From positions 111,787 to 126,842 of the forward strand of contig DCUV01000014.1 of NCBI GenBank assembly GCA_002328585.1: DNA of 15,056 bases, in the 5' to 3' direction. The translations under genes were made by a program, and so were the position numbers. Numbering within the stretch: the stretch's first letter is position 1; every line of letters starts with the position of its first letter. This DNA is from Spirochaetia bacterium UBA2205. Lineage in GTDB: Bacteria; Spirochaetota; UBA4802; UB4802. Shown here piece after piece: positions 14,641 to 15,056 of this stretch. The notes under the pieces were generated by a model. It worked only from the letters and a program-made list of their open reading frames with translations, was not told the origin of the DNA and searched no databases.

Positions 14641-15056
14641 ATGAAAAGTCCACATGATTTTCCTGCAATCAATCCCAAGAGACCTGATGGTATAAAACCA
14701 AACGGGATACCATATAAGGTTATGGTAATTGATGATAAAGAGTTCCATCGCAAGCAGATTATTCAAATACTGGAATCTGAGGGATATGAGATAATTGCTG
14801 CTGCTTCCAATGGCGCTGAAGCTTTAAAGCTATATGAATCGCTGGCTGCTGACCTTGATCTTATTACAACTGATCTGGATATGCCAAAGTTAGACGGATA
14901 CGCCCTTTTATATGAATTAAGTCATAAAAAACCAAAAGCTAAAATTGTGTTCATCAGTGAAGAAACCACAAAAGGAGTGCTGTCTGACTTACTAAAAATG
15001 GGGGCTGCTGATTTTATTTTAAAACCTATTCAGCGTGGAACAATATTGGAGCGGAT
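14641..15056 (+). CDS. CheY-like response regulator, 3' end missing
   Basis: The first 138 codons are present and the gene runs off the right edge. After a 25-residue extension rich in Pro and Lys comes a receiver domain: the acidic pair Asp31-Asp32 (VMVIDDKEF), phospho-acceptor Asp78 (TTDLDMP), the switch Ser106 (VFISEE) and Lys128 in ILKPI. All residues needed for Mg2+-dependent phosphorylation are present. Only a few receiver residues are missing, so a stand-alone CheY-type regulator is likely, but an output domain could follow outside the window. The short extension ending in GIPYKVMVIDD resembles CheY-like proteins I recall from spirochaetes. Shine-Dalgarno candidates are GGAG (9-nt spacer) and GAGG (4-nt spacer). 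Confidence 0.93.
   Translation, partial: MKSPHDFPAINPKRPDGIKPNGIPYKVMVIDDKEFHRKQIIQILESEGYEIIAAASNGAEALKLYESLAADLDLITTDLDMPKLDGYALLYELSHKKPKAKIVFISEETTKGVLSDLLKMGAADFILKPIQRGTILER

Overview
The window is AT-rich (roughly one third G+C by eye), densely coded bacterial DNA. It most resembles a low-GC spirochaete (Spirochaetota). The clues are the CheY-like regulator at the right edge with a Pro/Lys-rich extension before its receiver domain, an ATPase-HDOD fusion protein, and several membrane-anchored TPR proteins. None of these proves the taxon, and a deltaproteobacterial or candidate-phylum origin is not excluded. No phage, transposase, CRISPR array or classical defence operon is visible.

Left block (1-9530). 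A tRNA gene (probably Ala) is cut by the left edge and points left. Diverging from it is a run of eight plus-strand genes: a small coiled-coil protein; a membrane-anchored TPR protein; a three-domain protein built like a neuropathy-target-esterase (cyclic-nucleotide-binding fold, P-loop/MinD-like region, patatin-like region) with the key residues of all three parts altered; a four-helix membrane protein; a STAS anti-sigma-antagonist-like protein; a 756-residue protein resembling an alpha-toroid glycosidase; a second TPR protein paralogous to the first; and a divergent ParB-like protein. Spacing is tight: 4 nt, TAATG overlap and TAAATG junctions. A good internal promoter lies before the STAS gene. 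Both TPR proteins end in a degenerate Mrr-type nuclease fold. The block as a whole is rich in apparently non-catalytic versions of enzyme folds, which suggests a scaffolding or signalling assembly, possibly at the inner face of the membrane. That role is inference.

Right block (9541-15056). Reading leftwards are an ATPase-HDOD regulator (11511-13031), glycyl-tRNA synthetase alpha chain glyQ (10518-11423) and a DHH/DHHA1 phosphoesterase of the NrnA type (9541-10518), the last two overlapping by one base. A degenerate copy of the widespread GTCATTCTGAGC-type dispersed repeat lies between the HDOD gene and glyQ. The glyS beta subunit is not next to glyQ. After a 475-nt AT-rich divergent spacer come a DUF362/ferredoxin-like iron-sulfur protein and a CheY-like response regulator cut by the right edge.

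The most interesting material is the left block: the pseudo-enzyme NTE-like protein, the pair of TPR-Mrr-like proteins, the STAS/glycosidase-like coupled pair, and a 12-bp tandem repeat in which every unit carries a stop codon except the last, which has become the next gene's ribosome binding site.
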